Origin: DASQBT01 sp963782495
GTDB lineage: Bacteria > Pseudomonadota > Gammaproteobacteria > Burkholderiales > Thiobacillaceae
NCBI GenBank assembly: GCA_963782495.1
Contig: CAWAJU010000014.1
Span: forward strand, 1 to 64,000
DNA: 64,000 bases
Direction of reading: 5' to 3'
Shown in pieces: positions 25,710-33,827 of the stretch (within the stretch, counting starts at the first letter, position 1; the number at the start of each line of letters is the position of its first letter). The notes under the pieces are model-generated. The model had not been told where the DNA came from. It saw only the letters and a program-made list of their open reading frames with translations, and did no database searches. Position numbers and translations under genes: made by a program.

Positions 25710-26243
25710 ATGAAATATCTGCTATTCATTCTTAAAACGTGCCTTCTTGGATTGTCATTGGCCCTGGCCGCCCCGGCCTCGGCAGGAGATGTGCACAAAC
25801 ATGGGGGCGCATATTACATATTCCTGCCGGCCACGGTCGATTTCGTCCAAGTGGTGAAACATCTGCAGACCGAAATCGAGAACATGAACTGGGAGGTTCT
25901 CAGGGAGCAGAATATCGACAAGGGACTCAAAGACAACTACCAGATAGATATCCAGAACAAGGTGGTTTACGCATGCAAGTCCCAGTATTTGGCCCAGGCC
26001 ATCAAGGAAGACCCGAATATCACTCTTATCGTCCCTTGCCGCTTTGCCGTGTATCGTGTGGATGCCTCCGGCAAGGCTGTAGGCGGACCACCGGGCAAGG
26101 CGGGGAAAATAGTCGTCGGTATCTCGGATCCGGTCGATGAAGCACGCCACCTGGGCATCAAGCAGATGAAAGCGGTCAAGGTCGCCAGCAAGGAACTGCA
26201 AGAAGTTCTGCAGGCATTGGCTGATTTCTACAAGATGAAATAG
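25710..26243 (+). CDS. Periplasmic DUF302-domain protein
   Basis: A 177-residue protein with a signal peptide (MKYLLFILKTCLLGLSLALA, cleavage near ASAG) and a DUF302-like domain: DFVQVVKHLQTEIENMNWEV, then QIDIQNKVVYACKSQ, LIVPCRFAVYRV and a C-terminal helix. The two Cys (YACKS and VPCRF) are in positions typical of this family. AAGGA lies 7 bases before the ATG. DUF302 proteins are often found beside redox and sulfur genes, but their role is unsettled. It is 127 bases after the cytochrome fusion on the same strand. Confidence 0.75.
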   Translation: MKYLLFILKTCLLGLSLALAAPASAGDVHKHGGAYYIFLPATVDFVQVVKHLQTEIENMNWEVLREQNIDKGLKDNYQIDIQNKVVYACKSQYLAQAIKEDPNITLIVPCRFAVYRVDASGKAVGGPPGKAGKIVVGISDPVDEARHLGIKQMKAVKVASKELQEVLQALADFYKMK

Positions 26244-26478
26244 ATTCGTCCAGGAAAACTGGCCCGCCAAGCAGCCTGAGGAGAAATCTGCCCGCACTTC
26301 CGTAGCTCGTCCACCGTGGTCATACTGCACTGTGCTCCAAAGCGTTCCTTGAAAGGCGGTTTCTAGCCCCGACTGCCCAAATTTTGATCTCAGCCTCCGT
26401 CTGGTATTGAGTTGCGGATCGGTCATTGGCTCGCTGCTGGCGCCAATGGCAGAAACGCATCGATCTCTGCCCCCCAAA

Positions 26479-26886
26479 CTAACCCCGCCTCGTCCACCCC
26501 GCGGTGCCAGTCTGAATGAACTCAATCTTGTAGCCATCCGGATCCTGCACAAACGCAATCACGGTGGAACCATGCTTCATCGGCCCGGCTTCCCGTGTGA
26601 CGGTTCCGCCATTTGCCCTGACGGCTGCGCAAGCCTTGTGGGCATCTTCCACCTCGATGGCAATATGGCCATAGGCGTTGCCCAGTTCGTACCTGTCTGT
26701 GTTCCAGTTGTAGGTCAGTTCGAGCACCGCGGCTTTGTCTTCGGTGTCGTAGCCGACAAAGGCGAGGGTAAACTGGCCATCCGGGTAGTCTTTCCTGCGC
26801 AGCAGCTTCATGCCCAGGACGCGCGTATAGAAATCGATGGATCGATCAAGGTTCCCAACACGAAGCATCGTGTGAAGTAGTCGCAT
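26479..26886 (-). CDS. gloA: Lactoylglutathione lyase (glyoxalase I)
   Basis: A 135-residue metalloenzyme turning the methylglyoxal-glutathione adduct into S-lactoylglutathione. Start MRLLHTMLRVGNLDRSIDFY; metal ligands are expected at His5, the Glu in AVLELTYN, the His in AYGHIAIEV and the Glu in KIEFIQ. Two beta-alpha-beta-beta-beta modules, standard length. It stands alone on the minus strand, convergent with the DUF302 gene; the 235-base gap between them shows nothing notable. Confidence 0.95.
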   Translation of the reverse strand: MRLLHTMLRVGNLDRSIDFYTRVLGMKLLRRKDYPDGQFTLAFVGYDTEDKAAVLELTYNWNTDRYELGNAYGHIAIEVEDAHKACAAVRANGGTVTREAGPMKHGSTVIAFVQDPDGYKIEFIQTGTAGWTRRG

Positions 26887-26947
26887 ATCGAGCTCCTGGT
26901 TTGATTTGCGGCACCTCGTCAGGTGCGGGTCCTACCGGCGAATCTCA

Positions 26948-27652
26948 CTAACACATGAGTGTGTGCCCGTTCTTCTTCAACCACTCCCGCCCGCTGTCGG
27001 CACGCGCATACAAGGCGTCAACCTGCCGCCAGAAGCGCGGGGAATGATCCAGATGGACGAGATGGGCGACTTCATGCGCGGCCACGTAATCGATGACTTC
27101 AAGCGGCGCCTGGATCAGGCGCCAGTTCAGCCGAATGCGGCCATCAGGATGGCAGATGCCCCACTGGCTACGGGCATTGGACAGGGCAAACGCAGGCCGG
27201 TGGCCGAGGCGCCGGGCAAACTGGCGCACGCGCCGGGCCAGCAGGCACTGCGCCCGGTGGCGCAGCCAGCCCCTGACCAAGTCAGCGACTTCTTCCGCGC
27301 AGGTACAGGACACCCACAGTACCCGCCCCACCCGGCGCACGTCAGTAAACAGGCAGGGGACCACGCGCAATTTAAGCCTCAAACCCAGGTAGGACAGGGC
27401 CGCGCCATCCTTCCATGCGGATTCCGGTGCGCTGCGTGATTCCATTTGTTCAAGGGTACGAATCAGCCAGGCCCTGCGTTCGCGGATGAACTCATCGATT
27501 TCTCCCCGCGGCACCCACCAGGGCACGTTGATCCGCACGCCCGTCTCGCCCACGCTCATGCCCAGCGTCTTGCGCCGGGTGCGCGTCAGGACATAAGGCA
27601 CTCTCAGGCCGCCGAGCGCGAGTGTGCCCTTTTCAGTTCGCTTGTGCGGCAT
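26948..27652 (-). CDS. YgjP-like zinc metallohydrolase (DUF45)
   Basis: A 234-residue cytosolic protein with the SprT/M48-like zinc motif HEVAHLVHLDHSPRFW (HExxH plus a third His) and the conserved SNARSQWGICHPDGRIRLNWRL segment that defines the YgjP/DUF45 family. Members are predicted metal-dependent hydrolases with poorly known substrates. Its 5' end overlaps plsC by 20 bases, so it is the distal gene of gmhB-plsC-ygjP. Confidence 0.9.
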   Translation of the reverse strand: MPHKRTEKGTLALGGLRVPYVLTRTRRKTLGMSVGETGVRINVPWWVPRGEIDEFIRERRAWLIRTLEQMESRSAPESAWKDGAALSYLGLRLKLRVVPCLFTDVRRVGRVLWVSCTCAEEVADLVRGWLRHRAQCLLARRVRQFARRLGHRPAFALSNARSQWGICHPDGRIRLNWRLIQAPLEVIDYVAAHEVAHLVHLDHSPRFWRQVDALYARADSGREWLKKNGHTLMC

Positions 27653-28355
27653 GTGGCAGGCGGTTCACTTCGGCTTCTATCCAGTCGCGGACTTTTTGAT
27701 TGAGCTCATCGGCCTTGAGGCCGGTGGACTCAATGACCGGGCCGATGCTGAGGGTGATGGTGCCGGGGTGTTTGAAGAACGCGTTCTTGGACCACACCTC
27801 CCCGGCGTTATGGGCCACCGGCAGCACGGGGGTTTGGGTATGGGTGGCAAGCCAGGCGCCGCCTATGCCGTAACGGCCGACCTCACCCGGCTTGATCCGG
27901 GTGCCTTCGGGAAAGATGAGTACCCAGAAGCCCTGCGCCAGCCGGTCCCTGCCTTGGGCCACGATTTGCTTGAGCGCCTCCTTGCCGGCCTTGCGGTTGA
28001 TTGCAATCGGCGACAGCATGCGCATGCCCCAGCCGAAGAAGGGAATGTAGAGCAGTTCACGTTTGAGTACGATCACCTGAGGCGGCAGCAGAATCGGCAG
28101 CGCGATCGTCTCCCACGCAGACTGATGCTTGGCCATCACGACCACCGGCATGTGGGGAAGATTTTCCATCCCCTTCACGTCATAGCGAATGCCGCAGATG
28201 ACTCTGGCCAGCCATACGATCAGGCGGTTCCATTGGCTGATGATGCGGTAGCGAGTGAACGGCCCGAATGGGAAGGTCAACAGGGAAAGCATGCCGAACA
28301 CGATGGTCAACACGCCCTGCAGCAATGCAAACAGGGTCGAACGCAATATGATCAT
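27633..28355 (-). CDS. plsC: 1-acyl-sn-glycerol-3-phosphate acyltransferase
   Basis: A 240-residue membrane acyltransferase that makes phosphatidic acid. The catalytic motif is VVMAKHQSAWET (HX4D-like, here His-Gln-Ser-Ala-Trp-Glu, the Glu variant common in betaproteobacteria). FPEGTRIKPGE is motif III, and PVLPVAHNAGEVW is motif IV. An N-terminal membrane helix spans about residues 8-30. It overlaps gmhB by four bases (ATGA). Confident as to family; acyl specificity is not predictable. Confidence 0.93.
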   Translation of the reverse strand: MIILRSTLFALLQGVLTIVFGMLSLLTFPFGPFTRYRIISQWNRLIVWLARVICGIRYDVKGMENLPHMPVVVMAKHQSAWETIALPILLPPQVIVLKRELLYIPFFGWGMRMLSPIAINRKAGKEALKQIVAQGRDRLAQGFWVLIFPEGTRIKPGEVGRYGIGGAWLATHTQTPVLPVAHNAGEVWSKNAFFKHPGTITLSIGPVIESTGLKADELNQKVRDWIEAEVNRLPHAAQAN

Positions 28356-28903
28356 TCGCCCTTGCCGGGGTTCCTCAGCAGCGCATCGACTGCCTGCGCA
28401 AGGTCGTCATAGACTTCGGTGCCCTGGGGAAAACCTCCTGCGGCGCGGGTCTTCTTGCCCTTGCCGGTCAGCACCAGTTTGGGCGCCGCGCCCACCTGTA
28501 CCGCTGCCTGCAAGTCCCTCAGCGAATCGCCAATGGCCGGCACGCCGGACAAGTCCACGTGGAAGCGCTCAGCAATCTGGCGAAACAGGCCGGTCTTGGG
28601 CTTGCGACATTCACACTCGGACTCGGCTGGATGCGGGCAAAGAAACACAGCGTCGATCTGGCCGCCTGCGCTCATTACCGCCTTGTGCATCTTGGCATTG
28701 ATCGCATTGAGCGTGGCCATGTTGAACAGCCCTCGTCCGACGCCCGACTGGTTGCTGGCAACCACCACCCGATAGCCTTCGTGATTGAGGCGCGCAATAG
28801 CCTCCAGGCTGCCCGGAATGGGCTTCCATTCTTCCGGACTTCTGATGAACATGTCCGAATCGAAATTGATGACGCCGTCGCGATCGAGAATAACCAGTTT
28901 CAT
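28352..28903 (-). CDS. gmhB: D-glycero-beta-D-manno-heptose 1,7-bisphosphate 7-phosphatase
   Basis: A 183-residue HAD phosphatase of LPS heptose synthesis. Motif I is LVILDRDGVINFDSD, motif II is VVVASNQSGVGRG, the zinc loop is CPHPAESECECRKPKTGL, and motif IV is AIGDSLRDLQAAVQVG. The Cys/His cluster is the GmhB hallmark. Followed by plsC (coupled), as in related genomes. No other heptose gene is in the window. Confidence 0.95.
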   Translation of the reverse strand: MKLVILDRDGVINFDSDMFIRSPEEWKPIPGSLEAIARLNHEGYRVVVASNQSGVGRGLFNMATLNAINAKMHKAVMSAGGQIDAVFLCPHPAESECECRKPKTGLFRQIAERFHVDLSGVPAIGDSLRDLQAAVQVGAAPKLVLTGKGKKTRAAGGFPQGTEVYDDLAQAVDALLRNPGKGE

Positions 28904-28957
28904 GACGCTAAAGTATATGCCCTAGGCCATAATGAGAACAGATCCGGGATACCGCCC

Positions 28958-29068
28958 ATGACCGAATACCGCGTCCACCCCAGACTCGTCCTGGCCGCAA
29001 AACTGGTGGCAGCCTGCAGCCTGTGCTTGGCGGTCGTGCTGCTGCTGGCCTGGCTGGTCGGTCACTGA
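28958..29068 (+). CDS. Possible 36-residue membrane peptide
   Basis: A plus-strand frame MTEYRVHPRLVLAAKLVAAC then SLCLAVVLLLAWLVGH, one hydrophobic helix, lying between two minus-strand genes and free of overlap with either. A CATAAT hexamer at about 28928-28933 could be a -10 box. The frame is open further upstream, antisense to gmhB, so the ATG is chosen only because it lies in the gap. No family is recognised. Confidence 0.4.
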   Translation: MTEYRVHPRLVLAAKLVAACSLCLAVVLLLAWLVGH

Positions 29069-29081
29069 GCGGGTTGGCGCC

Positions 29082-31328
29082 TCAGGTAACCAGCCTGGAA
29101 AGATCGGCCACCCGGTTCATGGTCTGGTGCAACTGGCTGAGTAGCGCCAAGCGATTGGCCCTGAGCGCCGGGTCATCGCTGTTCACCATGACGCCATCGA
29201 AGAAGGCGTCGACCGGTCCTTTCAACGCCGCCAAAGCCTGTAGCGAGGCGGTGTAGTCACCGGACTCGAATGCGCCGTCTGCTTTGGGCTGGATCTGCAT
29301 CAGCGCATCATGCAGTGCGGTTTCAGCCGACTCCTTAAACAGTGCAGGCTTGATTTCGATCGGAACAACGCCTTCCACTCTTTTGAGGATATTACCTACG
29401 CGCTTGTTGGCTGCCACGAGACTTGCAGACTCCGGGAGTGCAGAAAAAGCGCGCACGGCATTCAATTGTGATGGCACCATGGAGATAAGTGACGGTCGTA
29501 TACTCAATACAGCTTCCACTTCGTTGGCGCTAAATCCTTGCTCTCGCAATAATCCCGCGAAGCGATCGAAAATAAAATCAATTACATACTGCTTGGCATT
29601 TGAGGCTATCTGGGGTTTTGAGTAACCAGTTGCCACCATTTGAACTTCGGTAGTCTTCTTTGCTTGCAACTCTGTGAGCCGTTGGTCATGGAGCCTCTGG
29701 GCCCAGGCCTTAAGAATATCTTCATCATCGAGAGCTTCGAATGAAAACTGTAATAGCCTGTCCAGCGCTAACGGAAGCCTCCGCTCAACTAGCAAGCGAA
29801 TTACTCCTAGTGCGTGCCGTCGAAGGGCAAACGGGTCCTTCTCACCCGTTGGTCTCTCGCCAACGCTGAACAAGCCGACCAGGGTTTCCAGCTTGTCAGC
29901 CAAGGCTACGCATACACCCACATCATTACGCGGTAGTTCATCACCGGCGAAGCGAGGTTTGTAGTGGTCCTCGATCGCCTCGGCAACCAAAATGTCTTCG
30001 CCATCATGCAAGGCGTAATAGCGCCCCATGATGCCCTGCAATTCGGGAAATTCTCCCACCATCTCGGTGAGCAAATCAGCCTTGGATAGCAGCGCAGCGC
30101 GGTCGGCCCGTCTCATTAAAGATAAGTCTCGCAATTCATGTGCAATGGCTCGTGCGATTGATCTCACCCGTTCTACACGCACCCCCAAGACGCCGAGTTT
30201 GTTGTGGTACACAACTCTATCCAGCCCCCTCACGCGCGATTCCAGCGGCTTCTTCCGGTCCTGATCAAAGAAGAACTTGGCGTCGGCCAGACGTGGCCGC
30301 ACCACGCGCTCGTTGCCACCGATGACCGCAGAAGTATCGGCAGGCGAAATGTTGGAAACGATCAGGAACCTGTTGGTGAGCTTGCCGGTGCCATCCAGCA
30401 AGGGAAAATACTTCTGATTGACCTTCATGGTCAGGATCAGGCATTCCTGCGGCACTTGCAGAAAGACGTCTTCAAAGCGGCCGACCAAGACGTTGGGGCG
30501 CTCCACCAGTGCGGTGACTTCGTCCAGCAAGGCATCGTCCTTGATGGGGCTCAAACCCTGACTGGCCGCGGCCGCTTCAAGCTGCCGAAGGATTTCCGCG
30601 CGGCGCGCTTCAAAGCTTGCAATCACCGCTCCCTCATCGCGCAGTTGAGACGCATAGCTGTCGGCATCCTTGAGCACAATCGGGCTAAATCTTGCCTCGA
30701 AACGATGTCCGCTAGTTAAGTTAGCTGCTTTCAGTCCGAGAACCTGCACATCAATGGTTTCGTCACCATGCAAAGCCACCAGGCCATGCGCCGGGCGCAC
30801 GAAATCAACTGTTTCCCAACCGTCACCTGAGGGGTTGGGGTAAGTCATCACCTTCGGAATGGGCAAGTATCGAATTGCATTTTCAAGCGCGCCCTCGAGG
30901 CTGATTGAAAGTTGAGCTCCAACAGCAAGACCCTCTCGATGTTTGACAACCTCCTTACCATTCTCAATTTCGACGAACGTCCGTTCCCTAATGACCCAGT
31001 CAATATCTACCGAATCGTGGTACTTCGACTTTAGCTTCTTCAACAAAGGCGCAGTTGGCATTCCACTCGCATCGAATCCAATAGCTCTTGGCATGAGGGT
31101 CGTTGGAAGCTGCGGACGGGGCTGAGATTCCTGTCTGACATTAGTGATGTGAGCGGCGAGTCTGCGCGGCGACGCAAAGATAGTCAGACCCGAATCAGGC
31201 TCCAAAAAGTCATTAGCCTCCAATCCATCGAATAGGGTCCGCGCAAAAGACTCCCCCAACTTCTTTAATGCCTTGGGCGGCAATTCTTCAACCAGCAGCT
31301 CGACCAGCAGATTCTTGATGGCGCTCAT
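29082..31328 (-). CDS. glyS: Glycyl-tRNA synthetase beta subunit
   Basis: A 748-residue subunit that binds tRNA-Gly in the alpha2-beta2 enzyme. Start MSAIKNLLVELLVEELPPKA is the typical N-terminus, overlapping glyQ by four bases. Conserved segments: PLLDGTGKLTNRFLIVSNIS, NERVVRPRLADAKFFFDQDRK, GEFPELQGIMGRYYALHDGE and ADKLETLVGLFSVGERPTGEKDPFALRR. It is longer than E. coli GlyS (689). Both outer thirds look AT-richer than the middle and the neighbours (26 of 60 G+C at 29581-29640 and 28 of 60 at 30961-31020, against 37 of 60 at 30241-30300), which may reflect mosaic ancestry. Confidence 0.96.
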   Translation of the reverse strand: MSAIKNLLVELLVEELPPKALKKLGESFARTLFDGLEANDFLEPDSGLTIFASPRRLAAHITNVRQESQPRPQLPTTLMPRAIGFDASGMPTAPLLKKLKSKYHDSVDIDWVIRERTFVEIENGKEVVKHREGLAVGAQLSISLEGALENAIRYLPIPKVMTYPNPSGDGWETVDFVRPAHGLVALHGDETIDVQVLGLKAANLTSGHRFEARFSPIVLKDADSYASQLRDEGAVIASFEARRAEILRQLEAAAASQGLSPIKDDALLDEVTALVERPNVLVGRFEDVFLQVPQECLILTMKVNQKYFPLLDGTGKLTNRFLIVSNISPADTSAVIGGNERVVRPRLADAKFFFDQDRKKPLESRVRGLDRVVYHNKLGVLGVRVERVRSIARAIAHELRDLSLMRRADRAALLSKADLLTEMVGEFPELQGIMGRYYALHDGEDILVAEAIEDHYKPRFAGDELPRNDVGVCVALADKLETLVGLFSVGERPTGEKDPFALRRHALGVIRLLVERRLPLALDRLLQFSFEALDDEDILKAWAQRLHDQRLTELQAKKTTEVQMVATGYSKPQIASNAKQYVIDFIFDRFAGLLREQGFSANEVEAVLSIRPSLISMVPSQLNAVRAFSALPESASLVAANKRVGNILKRVEGVVPIEIKPALFKESAETALHDALMQIQPKADGAFESGDYTASLQALAALKGPVDAFFDGVMVNSDDPALRANRLALLSQLHQTMNRVADLSRLVT

Positions 31329-32245
31329 GCGGCAACTTCCGCGTCCAACTGCGCCAGAGCTTCCTTGGCCCATGGCTTAGGCGCCATGGGAAAACCAAGC
31401 CGTGCGCGGCTGTCGAGATAACTTTTCGCTACGCTTCTGGCGAGATTCCGGATGCGCCCGATGTAGGCAGCACGTTCGGTAACCGAAATCGCCCCGCGTG
31501 CGTCGAGCAGGTTGAAGGTGTGGGCCGCCTTCAGGATTTGTTCATAGGCGGGCAACGCCAAGTGCTGTTCCATCAGGTGCTGCGCCTGCCTTTCGTGGGC
31601 GCCGAACGCAGTGAGGAGGAACTCAACATCGCTGTGTTCGAAATTGTAGGCGGACTGCTCCACTTCGTTCTGATGGTACACGTCGCGGTAACTCAGGCCT
31701 TCGGTCCATGTGAGGTCAAAGACGTTTTCGACCCCCTGCAGATACATCGCCAAGCGTTCCAGACCGTAGGTGATCTCGCCGGTGATGGGCTTGCAGTCGA
31801 TGCCGCCAACCTGCTGAAAATAGGTGAACTGCGTGACCTCCATGCCATTGAGCCAGACTTCCCAGCCCAGCCCCCAAGCGCCAAGGGTGGGGTTTTCCCA
31901 GTCGTCCTCGACGAAGCGGACGTCATTCTTCTTCAGGTCGAAACCGAGTGCCTCAAGCGAGCCGAGATACAGCTCAAGAATATCGGTGGGCGCGGGTTTC
32001 AACACCACCTGGTACTGGTAATAGTGCTGCAGGCGATTCGGATTCTCCCCGTAGCGCCCGTCCTTGGGCCGGCGCGAAGGCTGGACATAGGCGGCCTTCC
32101 ACGGTTCCGGCCCCAGTGCGCGCAGGAAGGTTGCGGTGTGGCTGGTGCCCGCACCGACTTCCATGTCATAGGGCTGCAGTAAGGCGCAACCCTGTTTGGC
32201 CCAGTAACTTTGCAGGGTCAGGATAATGTCCTGGAAACTTTGCAT
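31325..32245 (-). CDS. glyQ: Glycyl-tRNA synthetase alpha subunit
   Basis: A 306-residue catalytic subunit that activates glycine. Starts MQSFQDIILTLQSYWAKQGC; an earlier start nine codons upstream has no homology. Diagnostic segments: MEVGAGTSHTATFLRALGPE, YVQPSRRPKDGRYGENPNRL, FVEDDWENPTLGAWGLGWEV and GEITYGLERLAMYLQGV. Coupled to glyS through ATGA. The pair forms its own operon here. Confidence 0.97.
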   Translation of the reverse strand: MQSFQDIILTLQSYWAKQGCALLQPYDMEVGAGTSHTATFLRALGPEPWKAAYVQPSRRPKDGRYGENPNRLQHYYQYQVVLKPAPTDILELYLGSLEALGFDLKKNDVRFVEDDWENPTLGAWGLGWEVWLNGMEVTQFTYFQQVGGIDCKPITGEITYGLERLAMYLQGVENVFDLTWTEGLSYRDVYHQNEVEQSAYNFEHSDVEFLLTAFGAHERQAQHLMEQHLALPAYEQILKAAHTFNLLDARGAISVTERAAYIGRIRNLARSVAKSYLDSRARLGFPMAPKPWAKEALAQLDAEVAA

Positions 32246-32333
32246 AGGATGCACAACTTGCCGAAAGCGCACATTTTAACCCGGCACAGGACGATCCCAC
32301 GCCCGTCCAGAGTCCGCTTGGCCTGGCAGTTCA

Positions 32334-33053
32334 CTATGGGACGCGCTTGACCGCGGTCCGTTCGCCGAACAGCGCGCTGCCGATTCGAACCATGGTGGCG
32401 CCCTCGGCAATAGCCCAGGGAAAGTCGCCGCTCATCCCCATCGAAAGTTCGCTGAACATCGGCAGGTCAAGGCGCTCGCGCAGCGTGTCGCGCAGCTCGC
32501 GCAACTGAGCAAAGGCTTGGCGCGTTTCGGTTTCGCCTGCATTCAGGCGGCCGATCGTCATCAGCCCGCTTAGGTTCAAACCCGCCAGACTTGCCCGAAG
32601 AATCGTCTCAACTAATGGGACGAGGTCGGCTGGAGCAATGCCGCGCTTGCTGGGGTCATCGGCGACATTCACCTGGATCAGCACGTTGCACTCGACGCCT
32701 GCCGCTCGTGCCGCTTCGCTCAGTCGCCGAGCGAGCTCAAGCCTGTCGAGTGTATGGACCCAATTGAATGCCGCGGGAACAAAGCGCGCCTTGTTGGACT
32801 GAAGATGCCCGATAAGATGCCATTCCAGAGGGGCAAGCGTCTCCGGCCTGCGCCGGAGCGCGGCCTGCTTGTCGAGCGCTTCTTGCACTCGATTTTCGCC
32901 AAACATGAACTGGCCCGCATGGACCGCGGCCAACACCGCGTCCGCAGGATGGCCCTTGGACACCGCGATCAGGCGGATATCGCCCGGGGTTCGTCGGGCA
33001 AGGCGTGCCGCTTCGTCAATGCGGTCGTTTATCGCAGCCAGCCTCTCGCACAT
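32334..33053 (-). CDS. PLP homeostasis protein YggS/PLPBP
   Basis: A 239-residue single-domain PLP-binding TIM barrel related to alanine racemase N-terminal domains. Lys in LIAVSKGHPADAV is the PLP anchor; GENRVQEALDK, WHLIGHLQSNKA and ELSMGMSGDFPWAIAEGATM (phosphate site) are conserved. The frame allows an ATG 15 codons earlier (33098), but homologues begin near MCERLAAINDRI. In many bacteria this gene is beside pilT or proC; here it is alone, upstream of glyQ. Confidence 0.94.
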   Translation of the reverse strand: MCERLAAINDRIDEAARLARRTPGDIRLIAVSKGHPADAVLAAVHAGQFMFGENRVQEALDKQAALRRRPETLAPLEWHLIGHLQSNKARFVPAAFNWVHTLDRLELARRLSEAARAAGVECNVLIQVNVADDPSKRGIAPADLVPLVETILRASLAGLNLSGLMTIGRLNAGETETRQAFAQLRELRDTLRERLDLPMFSELSMGMSGDFPWAIAEGATMVRIGSALFGERTAVKRVP

Positions 33054-33477
33054 GTCGAATCCGTGTTCATCCTTGGGCCCGGTTGGTTCAGCCTGCATCT
33101 ACGATTCGTCCCTTCAAATTCGCCGTGCTGCGGCGGGGTTTGTCATCGTGCTCACGAACGTCCAGTTTATCCCGGTAACGTCCAGCCCAAGTGGCATGCC
33201 CGACTATGCCGTTGAGTCTGCAGGCGAAACGGCCTGCATGGTTCCGGTTCGGAACCGCACCTCGGATCGCATCGAGGGGAGCGTGTCGACATTTCTTCAT
33301 CACCCCGGGCGCAAGATGTCAAAGTTTCCGCGCCTGAGCCGTCAGTGTTGCCAAATCGAGTCCGCGTCAACATTTAAAATCAATATGTTGGACCCGGTCG
33401 CCAGGGCAGGAGAACTGGCATTGAGTTTGCGTTAGCTTGGACAAGGGCAATACCCGCTTCAGCATTAGGAGACGATC
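33054..33477. other. Intergenic region before the tandem 51-codon genes
   Basis: About 420 bases between yggS (leftward) and the small rightward genes. It contains a perfect 7-bp stem hairpin (GGTTCCG, loop GTT, CGGAACC; 33240-33256), an AT-rich patch TTTAAAATCAATATG near 33374, and no recognised gene; a 79-codon plus frame (33197-33436) lacks family resemblance. It likely carries the promoters of both flanking units. Confidence 0.5.
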
Positions 33478-33633
33478 ATGAAAGTACGTTTCGGCAAGAA
33501 GATGTTTATGATGGAACTGTCTTCCAGTCCCTTTGCCTGGTTCCAGGGGGAAACGGAACGCATGCGTCTGTTCAGCCTGTCCTTGTTGTTTGTCCAATTC
33601 TCCATGTTTGGCAGTCGTATTAGTGGCTACTGA
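33478..33633 (+). CDS. 51-residue protein, first of a tandem pair
   Basis: ATG at 33478 preceded by AGGAG with 7-base spacing, one of the best ribosome sites in the window. The protein starts MKVRFGKKMFMMELSSSPFA, has a central WFQGETERMR and ends with a hydrophobic LFSLSLLFVQF stretch. It aligns with the next gene, also 51 residues: GETERMRLFSLSLLFVQF against GRTARLSMYSLSVLFVEL has 9 identities in 18, and V3, R4, G6, S16 and F19 also match. The family is not known to me. It lies on the strand opposite to all nearby genes. The C-terminal half may associate with a membrane or a partner protein. Confidence 0.65.
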   Translation: MKVRFGKKMFMMELSSSPFAWFQGETERMRLFSLSLLFVQFSMFGSRISGY

Positions 33634-33637
33634 ATCC

Positions 33638-33793
33638 GTGAATGTTCGTCTGGGACGCAGCCTGATGCTGCGATTGGGACTGAGCCGCCTGTTCCTGGGC
33701 TATTTTCTGGGGCGAACCGCGCGTCTTTCCATGTACTCCCTCTCGGTTCTGTTCGTTGAACTGCGCCTGACCCGCTACTTGAACACGAACTAG
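33638..33793 (+). CDS. 51-residue protein, second of a tandem pair
   Basis: GTG start at 33638, four bases after the stop of the first copy, so translation is probably coupled; its own ribosome site is poor. It reads VNVRLGRSLMLRLGLSRLFL, GYFLGRTARLSMYSLSVLFV and ELRLTRYLNTN. Same length and same layout as the preceding protein (basic N-terminus, G-x-T-x-R, then S-L-S-x-L-F-V), which indicates an old tandem duplication. It is strongly basic. An ATG-started 86-codon frame includes it, but the shorter form matches the paralogue end to end. Function unknown. Confidence 0.6.
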   Translation: MNVRLGRSLMLRLGLSRLFLGYFLGRTARLSMYSLSVLFVELRLTRYLNTN

Positions 33794-33827
33794 GCCGCCT
33801 TAGAGGGCCCAATACCCGCGGCTTGTT

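Noticed and set aside
32375..32400. GATTCGAACC text resembling a tRNA T-arm
   Set aside because: It is inside the conserved C-terminus of yggS, and no acceptor or anticodon arms pair around it.
33197..33436. 79-codon plus frame upstream of the tandem small genes
   Set aside because: No good ribosome site, no similarity to the small proteins, and it crosses a hairpin.
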